Shown piece after piece: positions 48,101 through 53,695 of a stretch of 64,000 nt of DNA. The translations under genes and the position numbers were made by a program. Position 1 is the stretch's first letter; every line of letters begins with the position of its first letter. This DNA is from CALNYZ01 sp942490945. GTDB lineage: Bacteria; Pseudomonadota; Gammaproteobacteria; UBA6429; Thiohalophilaceae. The stretch is from NCBI GenBank assembly GCA_942490945.1, contig CALNYZ010000018.1, forward strand, positions 1,984,001-2,048,000, written 5' to 3'. The notes beneath the pieces are model-generated. The model was not told where the DNA came from. It searched no databases and was given only the letters and a program-made list of their open reading frames with translations.

Positions 48101-48901
48101 CACTGCTTGTGAAAACACATCCTGACTGACGCTAGCAGACATGAGCACGCGACCACCGGCCGCATTAATGGTGCCTTCATTCAATACGGCGGGGTCAACA
48201 CCCAGTTCATTTTGTAGAATTTCTTTACTGATTCGCACACCAAGCAAGCCACCATTATCAAACGTCAGTACCGCTTGCTTCCCTGCCGCCAAACTCACCG
48301 TACCCAGACTCGCGACGATCAATCCATCGTTTTTAACCTGTTTACCAATCAATGCGACATTGCCGCCCCCCTGTCCACCTAAGGACGCATTGATGGTACC
48401 GCTGTTAATCACGGCGCCGCTGGTGCCGAGCACTTCGTTAAAAATATAATTCCCATTCATAAAATCAGTTGGGGAAATATCCAGACCCGAGGCAATAATC
48501 CCACCAACATTAATGGTAGCGGTTGGGGTAAAGAACACACCATTGGGATTAACCAAAATGACCTGACCATTCGCGTCGATGTTGCCAGCAATAATGGAAC
48601 CGTTACTGCTTAAAATTCGATTCAGTGAAACAGATGACGAATTGGGTTGGATATATTGCACACGTTCATTTTGTTGCACGTTGTAACTTTGCCAGTTAAT
48701 GGCCATGTTTTGTGTGGATTGATTGATGGTAGTGGTGGCGCCGGATTGATTGATTGAACCTGCTCCGCCAACCACTTGACCGCCGGTGGGGTTGGCGTAA
48801 ACGGCACTGAAGCTGGTGCAGTAGGCAAATATGGCTGACAGTAATGTTGTACCAAGGTTTTTGTTATACAACCTTAAGTAAAGACTGAAGCGTAACGACA
48901 T
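39179..48901 (-). CDS. TpsA, giant exoprotein of the two-partner secretion system (filamentous-haemagglutinin type)
   Basis: 3240 residues. The signal peptide is about 1-36 (cleavage AVYA|NPTG). The TPS domain covers about 37-270, with NWQSYNVQQNERVQYIQPN and the NPNGVFF motif. A Thr/Ser/Asn linker follows at about 305-355. Beta-helix repeats fill the middle: about nine units of 90-97 residues at about 1620-2520 (TLTGANTANTWTITGAN, DFNNLTGGSNDDTF), with more divergent units on either side. The C-terminus is acidic then Lys-rich (EDDDEKKKKKK). It has no C-terminal toxin domain, so it looks like an adhesin or surface fibre, not a CDI toxin. AAGGA precedes the ATG. Confidence 0.94.
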   Translation of the reverse strand: MSLRFSLYLRLYNKNLGTTLLSAIFAYCTSFSAVYANPTGGQVVGGAGSINQSGATTTINQSTQNMAINWQSYNVQQNERVQYIQPNSSSVSLNRILSSNGSIIAGNIDANGQVILVNPNGVFFTPTATINVGGIIASGLDISPTDFMNGNYIFNEVLGTSGAVINSGTINASLGGQGGGNVALIGKQVKNDGLIVASLGTVSLAAGKQAVLTFDNGGLLGVRISKEILQNELGVDPAVLNEGTINAAGGRVLMSASVSQDVFSQAVNTSGIDQATSVVVHADGSFTLGGGADVVNSGTIDTSTNSANTTTTSNSTSTSTNTTTTKTTSNNTGVTGNVTTTTTTTSTTSNSNNTGRIVLVGENVTSSGTLKADNTNGNGGEIELHSQDTTLLTQNSITSARSEANGTGGVVKVLGDKVGLFDQATVDVSGANGGGTALIGGDQQGGNANIRNANFIYLSELSKVYADAIDKGNGGKLITFAQDTARIYGNLYARGGTNGGNGGFIETSGLRSFDILNAPDVSAANGQGGEWLIDPYDITITSNSTNNRYSQSSGTFTPTNTNSRLDVDTVRDALNNGASITIQTTGTGTSGNGDIIFDLNGDLDYNNREQSTLTLNAARDIKFEAGSRIYDSNEDNNSGNGFDSINLVLNAARNVVLEEAGSGQSAASIKTNGGYFYVGSSSNQVVDFINNGIVNTLGGDNDTSNSSYEVRKVGGDVRIFASGAVTNRENGVTGADGTILTGGGNFYVGTDGTTVDRVATFTNNNVVNTGAPSSCGDNACYDGGDVSVYTTGNISTNNILTKGTDDTSTNSAPDNGGNGGDITLDTNGVSSTITTSGAIDTSGGIDTDGFTRTAGHAGFISLTAAGGITLGGNINAKGGTTSNSGTDGNGANIILNGPVQLSGNTINLDASGVTRGNICVGNSCTPTSRSTIDLNSGNGNLNMIGNNIFTGAVGNGTKIGNLNINATGNVDLLANSIVANSFTVQDGATQFISGDITTSNNTATGGAISINANTITVGALDSSANATGAAGQIALIANDTGTANIILNNDVIRNGSGTTGTATINMTGSTNGTVYINHIPVSGTNSFTSALAITGSSGTDTINAAARNNTWALTSGTSSLNTNLSFTSMETLFGNTGQDIFQLPDSSQFTGTINGNGGSTDEVQGGNRTNSWAVTGSNSGTVTGLSGGFSGIQVLTGNAGQDNLQLGNAGNFSGSYDGAGGTDTVTGGDRANTWTITNTDEASVTGITGGLRGVEALVGNNNQDIFQLHDSFNFAGTLNGGGGSTNRIVGGTGANIFNITATNVGNVNGVGSNDFTNIQQLVGNTGNDTFNITPAMPAGMTVDGAGVGDNDIVNLNGGGTITIGTTANNIETFNGNDTGATANSTLVAGNTDNTWTIDRQNGGTIDDTTTPYTYTFTNFGNVTGGSGANTFDFSTSATSAITGRVDGGGGSNTIRARSGVNNIWAFASATSGRITQDNSALPGPPPNEIYVNDFQNVQSFVDSGSAWADISGLSGPVNVASYTGFEGIFGNTGITLGGRNANSTWTFEQVTAVTPPAYATAANDGVGDGVYLGGGQTLYFVNFANFQGGSANDVFNMTTPVVPVAGSITISDIGGTNRLQGRGLNNTWTITSANAGNVLDGVNGQYVSFSGIQNLTGGSNDDLFSFDINSSISGLIDGGAHTGTVGDQVNMSQLTTSTVDVVLGQDVTNVESIIGNDTNATLTGQNIQNNWAITGNDSGTVGAVTFSGFYNLTGGSADDNFIFSPGSSLTGIINGGGQTLQDSVDMAQLAAANVVIGQDITNIELITANGNGSLTGANTANTWTITGANNGNVGSVAFIGFNNLTGGNNDDTFIFNSGSSINGLIDGGAHVTRDTIDQSQLANVNITVGATGFNNIERYIGNNTTSTLTGANMASTWTINGTNDGNINGNITFVDFNNLTGGNNDDTFVFTPAGSITGLISGGGQALRDTVDLSQLATVNVNLSQTGVYSGIEQFIGNNTASTLTGANVANTWTITGANDGNVNGIAFVDFNNLTGGSNDDSFNFNVGSSIAGLIDGGAHLVQDTINQSLLANVNITIGATGFNNIERYVGNNTNSTLTGANTANTWAITGANDGNINGNITFVDFNNLTGGNNDDSFNFSATGSISGLINGGGQLVQDTVNLSQLATANVNLSQTNVYTGIEQFIGNYTASTLTGADTANTWTITGDNDGNVNGIAFVDFNNLTGGSNDDTFVITPTGSVTGLINGGGQTTRDTVDLSQHANVSVNLSQTGVYTNIERYVGNNATSTFTGANTANTWTITGANNGDVNGGITFVGFNNIIGGSNDDTFNFNTGSSISGFINGGGQLVRDTVDQSALAVVDLRLGADVMNIERIIGNNTNSTLTGTNNATTWTISGANTGTVGSGVSFVDFNNLTGGSGDDTFNFTASGSLSGLIDGGGQLLRDSVDMSQVTTVALNLGQDVTNIERVVGNGTASTLIGADQNNDWLIDSVNGGTVNSIAFTGFNNLTGGANDDSFTFSGNGDISTVNGMAGFDTFTINNNLSAATLNGGDNNDIFVVSGNVDGVTLNGGMGDDTFTIATSTITDLHINGGTDSPINSLENDTVGTNQFGFTFTLGNAISSGINGVFIDSGIEGLNANNGTLIAQQSSTVNTDWIVNGVDTGIVSDDAGNQLGFSGFSNLVGGDGVDTFDFSANGSITGTVRGGAGNDALNIDLASLQSGSVNFIAGAGADVVTLTGSTGNVTYTPGQAGGYEQLVAGNNFTVNYQMGDSTSLPVPIPVDINDAVSVDVNGNTLFINGLANNTSSELIQVSNNSFTVGGGQQVTYTQANNLNINGLGGVDTVNLNGINLGNAGDLTVDAQTVNSTQVVANVFTLNNVGQFNATGLVTANTVTLTNVGQFGTASSLVNTSLNTLQLQNSNAVYLSESSDLNITSTGDISNSGVFNIVGTTNINAGGNIALNNAANDFDTVTVTSPGAVSLRDIDNIQVGAMSANSVAINASNGSITGGTISASSINLTSSTDVNVVTATSNLTVDTIGGNITIANNQAMQVNMITSAGNIDITNTGNVTVNRLFTNGSSFAPNGSRVDLRVTNGGVFADTTSPTAHSALAAPDIVASDIDVRTGASDMGTPGRYISISADDSFTFFGAQGYVYYYGGRPRVVLGNGNLAEFFGVPDFGQTLIEIESLGDVDPAIFTEVRNYNHEDVAILLPPDQRFTIDEDDDEKKKKKKLTDVELESTKQ
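41340..44030 (-). repeat. Tandem repeats of about 280-290 bases inside tpsA
   Basis: The phrase encoding NTWTITGAN recurs at about 41725, 42004, 42291, 42580, 42859, 43149, 43430 and 43699, giving a spacing of 269-290 bases (90-97 residues). Two alternating subtypes are visible, one with VNLSQTGVY-IEQF and one with ITVGATGFNNIERY, so units may have been duplicated in pairs. Boundaries are approximate. Confidence 0.85.
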
Positions 48902-48971
48902 TATATTTTCCTTTTCCCCAAATCGTATTAACGGTGAACGGTGTTTTGTTTTATTTAAATAAATTTGTTTT

Positions 48972-48987
48972 ACGTCATCCGTGACGT
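48972..48987. promoter_or_regulatory. Dyad upstream of tpsA
   Basis: ACGTCA-TCCG-TGACGT, a perfect six-base inverted repeat 71 bases before the tpsA start; the second arm continues as TGACGTCA. It could be an operator. It is not a CRP-type site. Confidence 0.4.
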
Positions 48988-49077
48988 CATTGTTTATTTA
49001 TCTCAATCTGTTTTATCAATAAACACTTTAAATATGGCGGACAGATTAAATGTGGCCTGCCTATATCACATACAAAC

Positions 49078-50457
49078 TTAACGATAACTATTGGACCAGA
49101 TGTTGTTGCCTGTCCCGTCAAACTGTTGCCATACCGCCAGCCCATTGCCATTGACATCTATCGCCACCTGGGGGCGGCTGTTCTCGTTGACATTATCCGT
49201 TTCAATAAGAGCCGCCGTGCCCCAACCGGTCTGGGCATCATATCGATTCGCCCAAATGCTATCTGCCAATCCGTCAAACTGATTCCACACCGCCAGTGCA
49301 TTGCCGTTGGCAGCGAACGCCACCTGGGACTGATAAGCACCGCCTGCATTATCAGTTTCAATGAGGGTCGCCATACCCCAGCCGGTATTCACATCATAAC
49401 GATTGGCCATGATGCTATCCTCTGTCCCGTCAAACTGATTCCACACTGCCAGTGCATTGCCACTGGCATCGAACGCCACCTGGGGGTCATCAGCATCGCC
49501 TGCATTATCGGTTTCAATGAGGGTCGCCATACCCCAGCCGGTATTCACATCATAACGATTGGCCATGATGTTATCCCGCGTCCCGTCAAACTGTTGCCAT
49601 ACCGCCAGCCCATTGCCATTAACATCTATCGCCACCTGAGGATTATTGGCATTGCCTGTATTATCGGTTTCGATGAGGGTCGCCATACCCCAGCCGGTAT
49701 TCACATCATAACGATTGGCCATGATGTTATCCCGCGTCCCGTCAAACTGTTGCCATACCGCCAGCCCATTGCCATTAACATCTATCGCCACCTGAGGATT
49801 ATTGGCATTGCCTGTATTATCGGTTTCAATGAGGGTCGCCATACCCCAGCCGGTATTCACATCATAACGATTGGCCATGATGCTATCCCGCGTCCCGTCA
49901 TACTGATTCCACACTGCCAGTGCATTGCCATTAACATCCATAGCCACTTGGGGGCTACTGGCATCGCCAGTATTATCGGTCTCGATGAGGGTCGCCATAC
50001 CCCAGCCGGTATTCACATCATAACGATTGGCCATGATGTTAAACCGCGTCCCGTCAAACTGAATCCACACTGCCAGTGCATTGCCATTAACATCCATAGC
50101 CACTTGGGGGCTACTGGAATCGACAGTATTATCGGTTTCGATGAGGGTCGCCATACCCCAGCCGGTATTCACATCATAACGATTGGCCATGATGTTATCC
50201 CGCGTCCCGTCAAACTGTCTCCACACTGCCAGTGCATTGCCATTAACATCCATAGCCACTTGGGGTCTACTGGCATCGCCAGTATTATCGGTTTCGATGA
50301 GAACGGCGGTGCCCCAAGCTTTGGGTGGTGGCGTACTTGAACCACCACCACCACCACCACCACCACCGCCACCGCAAGCACTCATGGTCAGCGCCATAAG
50401 AGTAAACCCGACAAATTTTAAGACACGGAGCACAAAGTAATTTAACGACGGTTTCAT
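49078..50457 (-). CDS. Repeat lipoprotein, eight 52-residue units, possible beta-propeller
   Basis: 459 residues. The lipobox is MSAC with Cys28, followed by a run of eleven Gly and SSTPPPK. The rest is eight units of 52 residues with the pattern WG-A-LIETDN, PQVA-D-NGNALAVW-Q-DG, I-ANRYD-NTG. One Trp-rich unit per about 50 residues, eight times, suggests an eight-bladed propeller; that is inference. Neighbouring units are almost identical, which indicates recent expansion. It is likely surface-exposed and anchored in the outer membrane. It follows a 52-codon ORF and a riboswitch-like leader on the same strand. I know no function. Confidence 0.85.
   Translation of the reverse strand: MKPSLNYFVLRVLKFVGFTLMALTMSACGGGGGGGGGGGSSTPPPKAWGTAVLIETDNTGDASRPQVAMDVNGNALAVWRQFDGTRDNIMANRYDVNTGWGMATLIETDNTVDSSSPQVAMDVNGNALAVWIQFDGTRFNIMANRYDVNTGWGMATLIETDNTGDASSPQVAMDVNGNALAVWNQYDGTRDSIMANRYDVNTGWGMATLIETDNTGNANNPQVAIDVNGNGLAVWQQFDGTRDNIMANRYDVNTGWGMATLIETDNTGNANNPQVAIDVNGNGLAVWQQFDGTRDNIMANRYDVNTGWGMATLIETDNAGDADDPQVAFDASGNALAVWNQFDGTEDSIMANRYDVNTGWGMATLIETDNAGGAYQSQVAFAANGNALAVWNQFDGLADSIWANRYDAQTGWGTAALIETDNVNENSRPQVAIDVNGNGLAVWQQFDGTGNNIWSNSYR
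49225..50335 (-). repeat. Eight 156-base tandem repeats in the lipoprotein gene
   Basis: The string gccggtattcacatcataac begins at 49381, 49537, 49693, 49849, 50005 and 50161, exactly 156 bases apart, with one divergent unit at each end. Because 156 is a multiple of three, a long antisense frame also stays open here; it is not a gene. Confidence 0.93.
50341..50372 (-). repeat. Trinucleotide ACC tract encoding poly-Gly
   Basis: About nine ACC units (with one GCC near the end) code for the Gly run after the lipidated Cys. Slippage would change the tether length without a frameshift. Confidence 0.85.
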
Positions 50458-50474
50458 CGGACAGGTCCTTCTGG

Positions 50475-50633
50475 TTATACGATTGCGTGAGTGGTAATAA
50501 TATCCTGAGTGTTGTGCACATCATGGTTACACTGGGAATGACGAAATTCGTGCATCGCAATGATGACTTGTCCACCGATACTCTGCGGATAGTTTTTTTG
50601 AGAATATGAAAAGTCGCCCACTGCGTAAGCCAT
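50475..50633 (-). CDS. Candidate 52-residue ORF downstream of the riboswitch-like leader
   Basis: ATG 50633 is preceded by GAGGAG at good spacing, better than the upstream in-frame start at 50696. The product begins MAYAVGDFSYSQKNYPQ and contains four His and one Cys in its second half (MHEFRHSQCNHDVH). It has no signal peptide and I recognise no family. It ends 17 bases before the lipoprotein start. It may be a leader peptide or a small cytoplasmic protein. Confidence 0.45.
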   Translation of the reverse strand: MAYAVGDFSYSQKNYPQSIGGQVIIAMHEFRHSQCNHDVHNTQDIITTHAIV

Positions 50634-50699
50634 ACGTGTATCTCCTCGAATAATTATCGGGTGCTTATCGGCCACAGTTTTTATTATGGTGGCCAAGCA

Positions 50700-50848
50700 T
50701 GGTGCCCATTAACTCTTCGGAAGACCCGGCGACCTGCTTACCGTGTGGTGTAGGCTGGCCCGTGGCTTTGCGTACCGGGGGTGTTCTATATATATAGTGT
50801 AAATCGGGGGGTGATTTACGCCGTATGATTATCCCGGTGTGCCTTTAT
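50700..50848 (-). ncRNA. Putative c-di-GMP-I (GEMM-type) riboswitch
   Basis: On the minus strand the leader reads ACGCAAAGCCACGGGCC (from 50773), then GGTAAGCAGGTCGCCGGG and TCTTCCGAA (to about 50716). These match the conserved core of GEMM-I: the GACGCAAAGCC strand, the G-rich P3 side and the GCCGGGTTNCCGA closing side. The 5' half is atypical: the GGGCAAACC strand is GGGATAATC and the GAAA loop is replaced by a GTAAATC/GATTTAC hairpin. ACCGGG/CCCGGT could still close P2. A TACAAT hexamer at 50862-50867 would start transcription just before it. Downstream, GGCCAC/GTGGCC (50670-50694) could be the expression platform before the 52-codon ORF. Confidence 0.55.
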
Positions 50849-50931
50849 CGGAGCAGGGCTTATTGTAACTGAACTTTTCGTCAAAAGGGTGATCTGGAAA
50901 AAATCTAATGGTTGTTTTTTAACATTTTATT

Positions 50932-50947
50932 CGTGAACCAGTTCACA
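50932..50947. promoter_or_regulatory. CRP/Vfr-type site, one mismatch (CGTGA-N6-TCACA)
   Basis: CGTGAACCAGTTCACA, also read as the near-palindrome GTGAAC-CA-GTTCAC. Relative to the TACAAT at 50862-50867 it would lie near -84, a class I position. It precedes the riboswitch-like leader. Confidence 0.5.
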
Positions 50948-51012
50948 GTTTGGGGGGATTGGTCTGAATAAGGCAATAAGCGGCGTGGAGAATATCAACA
51001 GTTATGCTCAGA

Positions 51013-51037
51013 CAGGTATTCTGTTCCTTTATACCTG
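51013..51037. terminator. Inverted repeat after the metalloprotease gene
   Basis: CAGGTAT-N11-ATACCTG, seven pairs, 18 bases after the stop of the minus-strand gene. A T-rich run follows only on the plus strand, so termination of the minus transcript is uncertain. Confidence 0.35.
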
Positions 51038-51055
51038 ATTTTATTTATAAATTAA

Positions 51056-52081
51056 TTATTTTATACAAGTCGGACAATTCACCTTGATGGTGCGTCCGGT
51101 GTGATCACTACGTTGTGGACGTTTGAGGTTATCTTGACGTGACATCATGGCGTAGAGTTTACGTTCTTTTTCAATAACCGCGTATTCATGTTTGTACGGG
51201 TACATGACGTTACTCATACCACCTTGTGATATAAATCTGTCAGTGTTGATTAACATGCTGTAGGTATGCAGCAATTCATGTAACAAGGCATCCGCAGGTG
51301 AAGCGATGCATACCGGGTTATTTTTACATTTATTATTGAGCCGCAGCTGTGCCGCGGCACGGGTATTAAAATGTATCACTGCATTATCAACCTGAAAGAC
51401 ATTGCCACTGGCCACGGTTACCCAGTTATCTTCATCAAACTTTAGTTGCCACTTCTTTTGGTCCAGTTTTTCCAGCATGGCCACCACTTCCGGAAAGCCG
51501 CTGTAGTAATTTGCCATTTCTTTCAGGTCTTCACCTATATGTTGCGGATCGGAATCGTTTTTTATGTAATGTCGGGAAAGAATATTGTAAATAGAATTTG
51601 CCAGCACGGATTTGATCGCTGTGTTTTTTGCATGCCTGGCATCTTTCGCAGCGGGAAAATGTGCGCTAATTTCTTTACGAACGGTGTCAGCGGGCACCAT
51701 ATGCAAACTTACCTGATGCGTATCAGGTGCGGCGTTTTTTGTGTAATCGATTTCTACATCTGCATGCGCATTGGTTTCAAAAAGCAATGTCGCGGTAAAT
51801 AACACGATAGGCGCCCAGCGACGGCGTTCATGCTGATGTTCATCAGCATCCTGGGAACGTTGATCTTCCTTTAAACTGTAACCCTTTGCTGTGTAATACG
51901 CATCAAGCTGTGTGTAGACTTCAGGGGATTGTTCTTTTAGCCCACGCGGGTAAACAATAAACGGCCTGCCCTTTATCATGCATGGCTGGACATAAATTTG
52001 CTGAAACGCTTCAAGGAAGTGTTCCTGATCCACCTTGAGTGGCTGGGGAAACAACCAATCATAAATTCGCTTTAGCAACAT
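51056..52081 (-). CDS. Putative zinc metalloprotease (HExxH) with one hydrophobic segment
   Basis: 341 residues. Residues 1-87 are polar and soluble; a hydrophobic segment (WAPIVLFTATLLFETNAHA) lies at about 89-107 and resembles a signal peptide placed internally. The catalytic motif is HELLH at 268-272, preceded by CKNNPVCIASPADALL and VIHFNTRAAAQL; a third ligand may be a Glu in HEYAVIEKE (299-305). This resembles secreted M91/NleD-like zincins. A Met-initiated form from within the segment cannot be excluded. The function is unknown: an effector, or a protease acting on surface proteins from the neighbouring genes. Confidence 0.65.
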   Translation of the reverse strand: MLLKRIYDWLFPQPLKVDQEHFLEAFQQIYVQPCMIKGRPFIVYPRGLKEQSPEVYTQLDAYYTAKGYSLKEDQRSQDADEHQHERRRWAPIVLFTATLLFETNAHADVEIDYTKNAAPDTHQVSLHMVPADTVRKEISAHFPAAKDARHAKNTAIKSVLANSIYNILSRHYIKNDSDPQHIGEDLKEMANYYSGFPEVVAMLEKLDQKKWQLKFDEDNWVTVASGNVFQVDNAVIHFNTRAAAQLRLNNKCKNNPVCIASPADALLHELLHTYSMLINTDRFISQGGMSNVMYPYKHEYAVIEKERKLYAMMSRQDNLKRPQRSDHTGRTIKVNCPTCIK

Positions 52082-52282
52082 TAAGTAACTTCCTGTTTAG
52101 AATGAGTCAAATTCAGCGATGACATGTCGGTCATACACGTAAATACAACACACTCTATATCGGTAGTTGGCTATTTGTTCTTCAGTTTATTTGGGGAATG
52201 GTGAGACAGCTTTTTAGACAGGGTCAAAAAATACGTGTGATTGATTATTGGAATTTTTGGTGAAAATTATTGGTGAGTAAAA

Positions 52283-52367
52283 TGGTGCGGAAGGAGAGAC
52301 TCGAACTCTCACGGGTTGCCCCACTGGAACCTAAATCCAGCGCGTATACCAATTTCGCCACTTCCGC
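52283..52367 (-). tRNA. tRNA-Leu (UAG), CCA encoded
   Basis: 85 bases with a long variable arm. Acceptor strands GCGGAAG/CTTCCGC pair perfectly, the anticodon loop reads TTTAGGT (anticodon TAG), and GTTCGAG forms the T loop. It is the last tRNA of the cluster and adjoins the accessory region. Confidence 0.95.
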
Positions 52368-52407
52368 AAATTATATTCAACTCACACCAAAGTGGTATGA
52401 ACCACAC

Positions 52408-52433
52408 GCCTTAATCACTTAAGTGATTAAGGC
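52408..52433. repeat. Perfect 26-base palindrome upstream of tRNA-Leu
   Basis: The left half is GCCTTAATCACTT and the right half is its exact reverse complement, with no spacer. It lies 41 bases before the 5' end of tRNA-Leu, inside the His-Leu spacer. Confidence 0.9.
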
Positions 52434-52518
52434 ATAAGCTGCCCTAACTCGCTTCGCTCGATTTATGCATAAGGAAATCATAAGACGTCCTAATCTCGCG
52501 TTGCTCGAAGGACGTCTA

Positions 52519-52740
52519 AATTTCGCCACTTCCGCTTATTACAATCAAGCAACGGTAGATTTTAGACGCCCTCATCTCGCTTCGCGCGATTCGTGCATAA
52601 GCTGCCCTAATTCGCTGCGCTCATAAGGGCACCTAAATTTCGCCACTTCCGCTTATTACAATCAAGCAACGGTAGATTTTAGACGCCCTCATCTTGCTTC
52701 GCGCGATTCGTGCATAAGCTGCCCTAATTCGCTTTGCTCT
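52519..52740. repeat. 117-base direct repeats carrying the 5' end of tRNA-Leu
   Basis: Two nearly identical units begin at 52519 and 52636 with the 17-base 5' end of tRNA-Leu (as the complement AATTTCGCCACTTCCGC), followed by cttattacaatcaagcaacg and tcgcttcgcgcga-type micro-palindromes. The rest of the His-Leu spacer (52368-52518) holds related hairpins and no ORF. Confidence 0.85.
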
Positions 52741-52752
52741 AAGAAGGAATAA

Positions 52753-52829
52753 TGGGGTGGCTGATGGGACTCGAACCCACGACGACTGGAATCACAATCC
52801 AGGGCTCTACCAACTGAGCTACAGCCACC
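52753..52829 (-). tRNA. tRNA-His (GUG), CCA encoded
   Basis: 77 bases including the extra G at -1 that pairs with C73, the hallmark of tRNA-His. Anticodon loop TTGTGAT. It is the third tRNA in the Pro-Arg-His-Leu transcript. Confidence 0.96.
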
Positions 52830-53125
52830 ATAGTTTTCTTAAATTGTGCGCCGGTACTCAGGGAATTTCCCTTCGCCCTGCGGGCTTTGATTTCTCTTAT
52901 TCCACCGTTAACCAAACTGCTGATTAATTGGAATTATTACTTTTGGCGCGCCCGGCAGGACTGACTCGGGGCTCCTGCCCCTCGCCCTACGGGCAGCGCT
53001 TCGCGCTGTCCAAATTGGCTATCCTGCCAATTTGTCAAACCTGCTGATCTTGATGACGTAGCAGGTTCGATAAATCTCTAAATTCACCATTAACCAAACT
53101 GTTAGTTAATAGGTTTTATAAATTT
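52830..53125. repeat. His-Arg spacer with a truncated tRNA-Arg end and hairpins
   Basis: No gene. Bases 52941-52962 are identical to 53123-53144 (the 3' end of tRNA-Arg with CCA), and their flanks are also similar (ttaaccaaactg), a duplication at a distance of 182 bases. Perfect stems lie at 53011-53034 (CAAATTGGC) and 53038-53067 (AACCTGCT). Confidence 0.8.
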
Positions 53126-53202
53126 TGGCGCGCCCGGCAGGACTCGAACCTGCTACCCTCGGCTTAGAAGGCCGATGCTCTATCCAAATGAGCTACGGGC
53201 GC
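53126..53202 (-). tRNA. tRNA-Arg (UCU), CCA encoded
   Basis: 77 bases. Acceptor GCGCCCG/CGGGCGC, anticodon loop CTTCTAA (anticodon TCT), T loop GTTCGAGTC. Confidence 0.95.
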
Positions 53203-53438
53203 ATAAGCCGAATACTACCAAAAATTTGGTCGGGGTGGAGAGATTACTCGGGACTTCGTCCCTCGCCCCTTCATAAATTCAGGGGTCACCTTCGCTTCGC
53301 TACGGTGTTCTACAAACCTCCGGTTTGTAGTCAAACTTCCTTAATATATTACGTCGGAAGTTCAAATCTCTCTGCCGAGCTGTACTTACACATACTACCT
53401 GACACCATCCAGTTCGGTGGCGATTCAGGTCACTAATT
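53203..53438. repeat. Arg-Pro spacer with a truncated tRNA-Pro end and a hairpin
   Basis: No gene. Bases 53223-53245 are identical to 53435-53457 (the 3' end of tRNA-Pro), 212 bases apart. A perfect nine-pair stem CTACAAACC/GGTTTGTAG lies at 53310-53330. Confidence 0.8.
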
Positions 53439-53515
53439 TGGTCGGGGTGGAGAGATTCGAACTCCCGACATCCTGCTCCCAAAGCAGGCGCGCTACCAGG
53501 CTGCGCTACACCCCG
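53439..53515 (-). tRNA. tRNA-Pro (UGG), CCA encoded
   Basis: 77 bases. Acceptor CGGGGTG with its complement, anticodon loop CTTTGGG (anticodon TGG), T loop GTTCGAATC. It is the first tRNA of the transcript. Confidence 0.95.
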
Positions 53516-53695
53516 AATTCCTGACAGGTTAAAACCCTCAAGGCCGGCGATAATACTTGGAGTCATGGCCAAGGTCAAATGAATCAGCAGCGAAATCCGC
53601 CTGATTTCAGGCCGGTATGTCCACAAATGGCGTCCACAGGGAAAACGTGCGATGATCGCCTTTTTTCGTCTATCTGTTACTTAAAGCTGGAAAAT

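Noticed and set aside
39179..48901. TpsA as a contact-dependent inhibition toxin (CdiA)
   Set aside because: No VENN-type motif or variable toxin domain at the C-terminus and no small immunity gene follows; tpsB comes next.
49225..50335. Regular repeats as a CRISPR array
   Set aside because: The units are 156 bases, contiguous and coding, with no unique spacers and no cas genes.
49126..50340. Plus-strand ORF of 404 codons
   Set aside because: It is antisense to the 156-base repeats; the period is a multiple of three, so the frame stays open. It has no ribosome-binding site or export signal.
52519..52652. tRNA-Leu fragments as phage or island attachment sites
   Set aside because: They copy the 5' end and lie upstream of the gene; integrases normally use the 3' half, and no integrase is visible.
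53125..53436. Plus-strand ORF of 103 codons (MARPAGLEPATLGLEG...)
   Set aside because: It is the translation of the strand opposite tRNA-Arg and its spacer, a well-known artefact.
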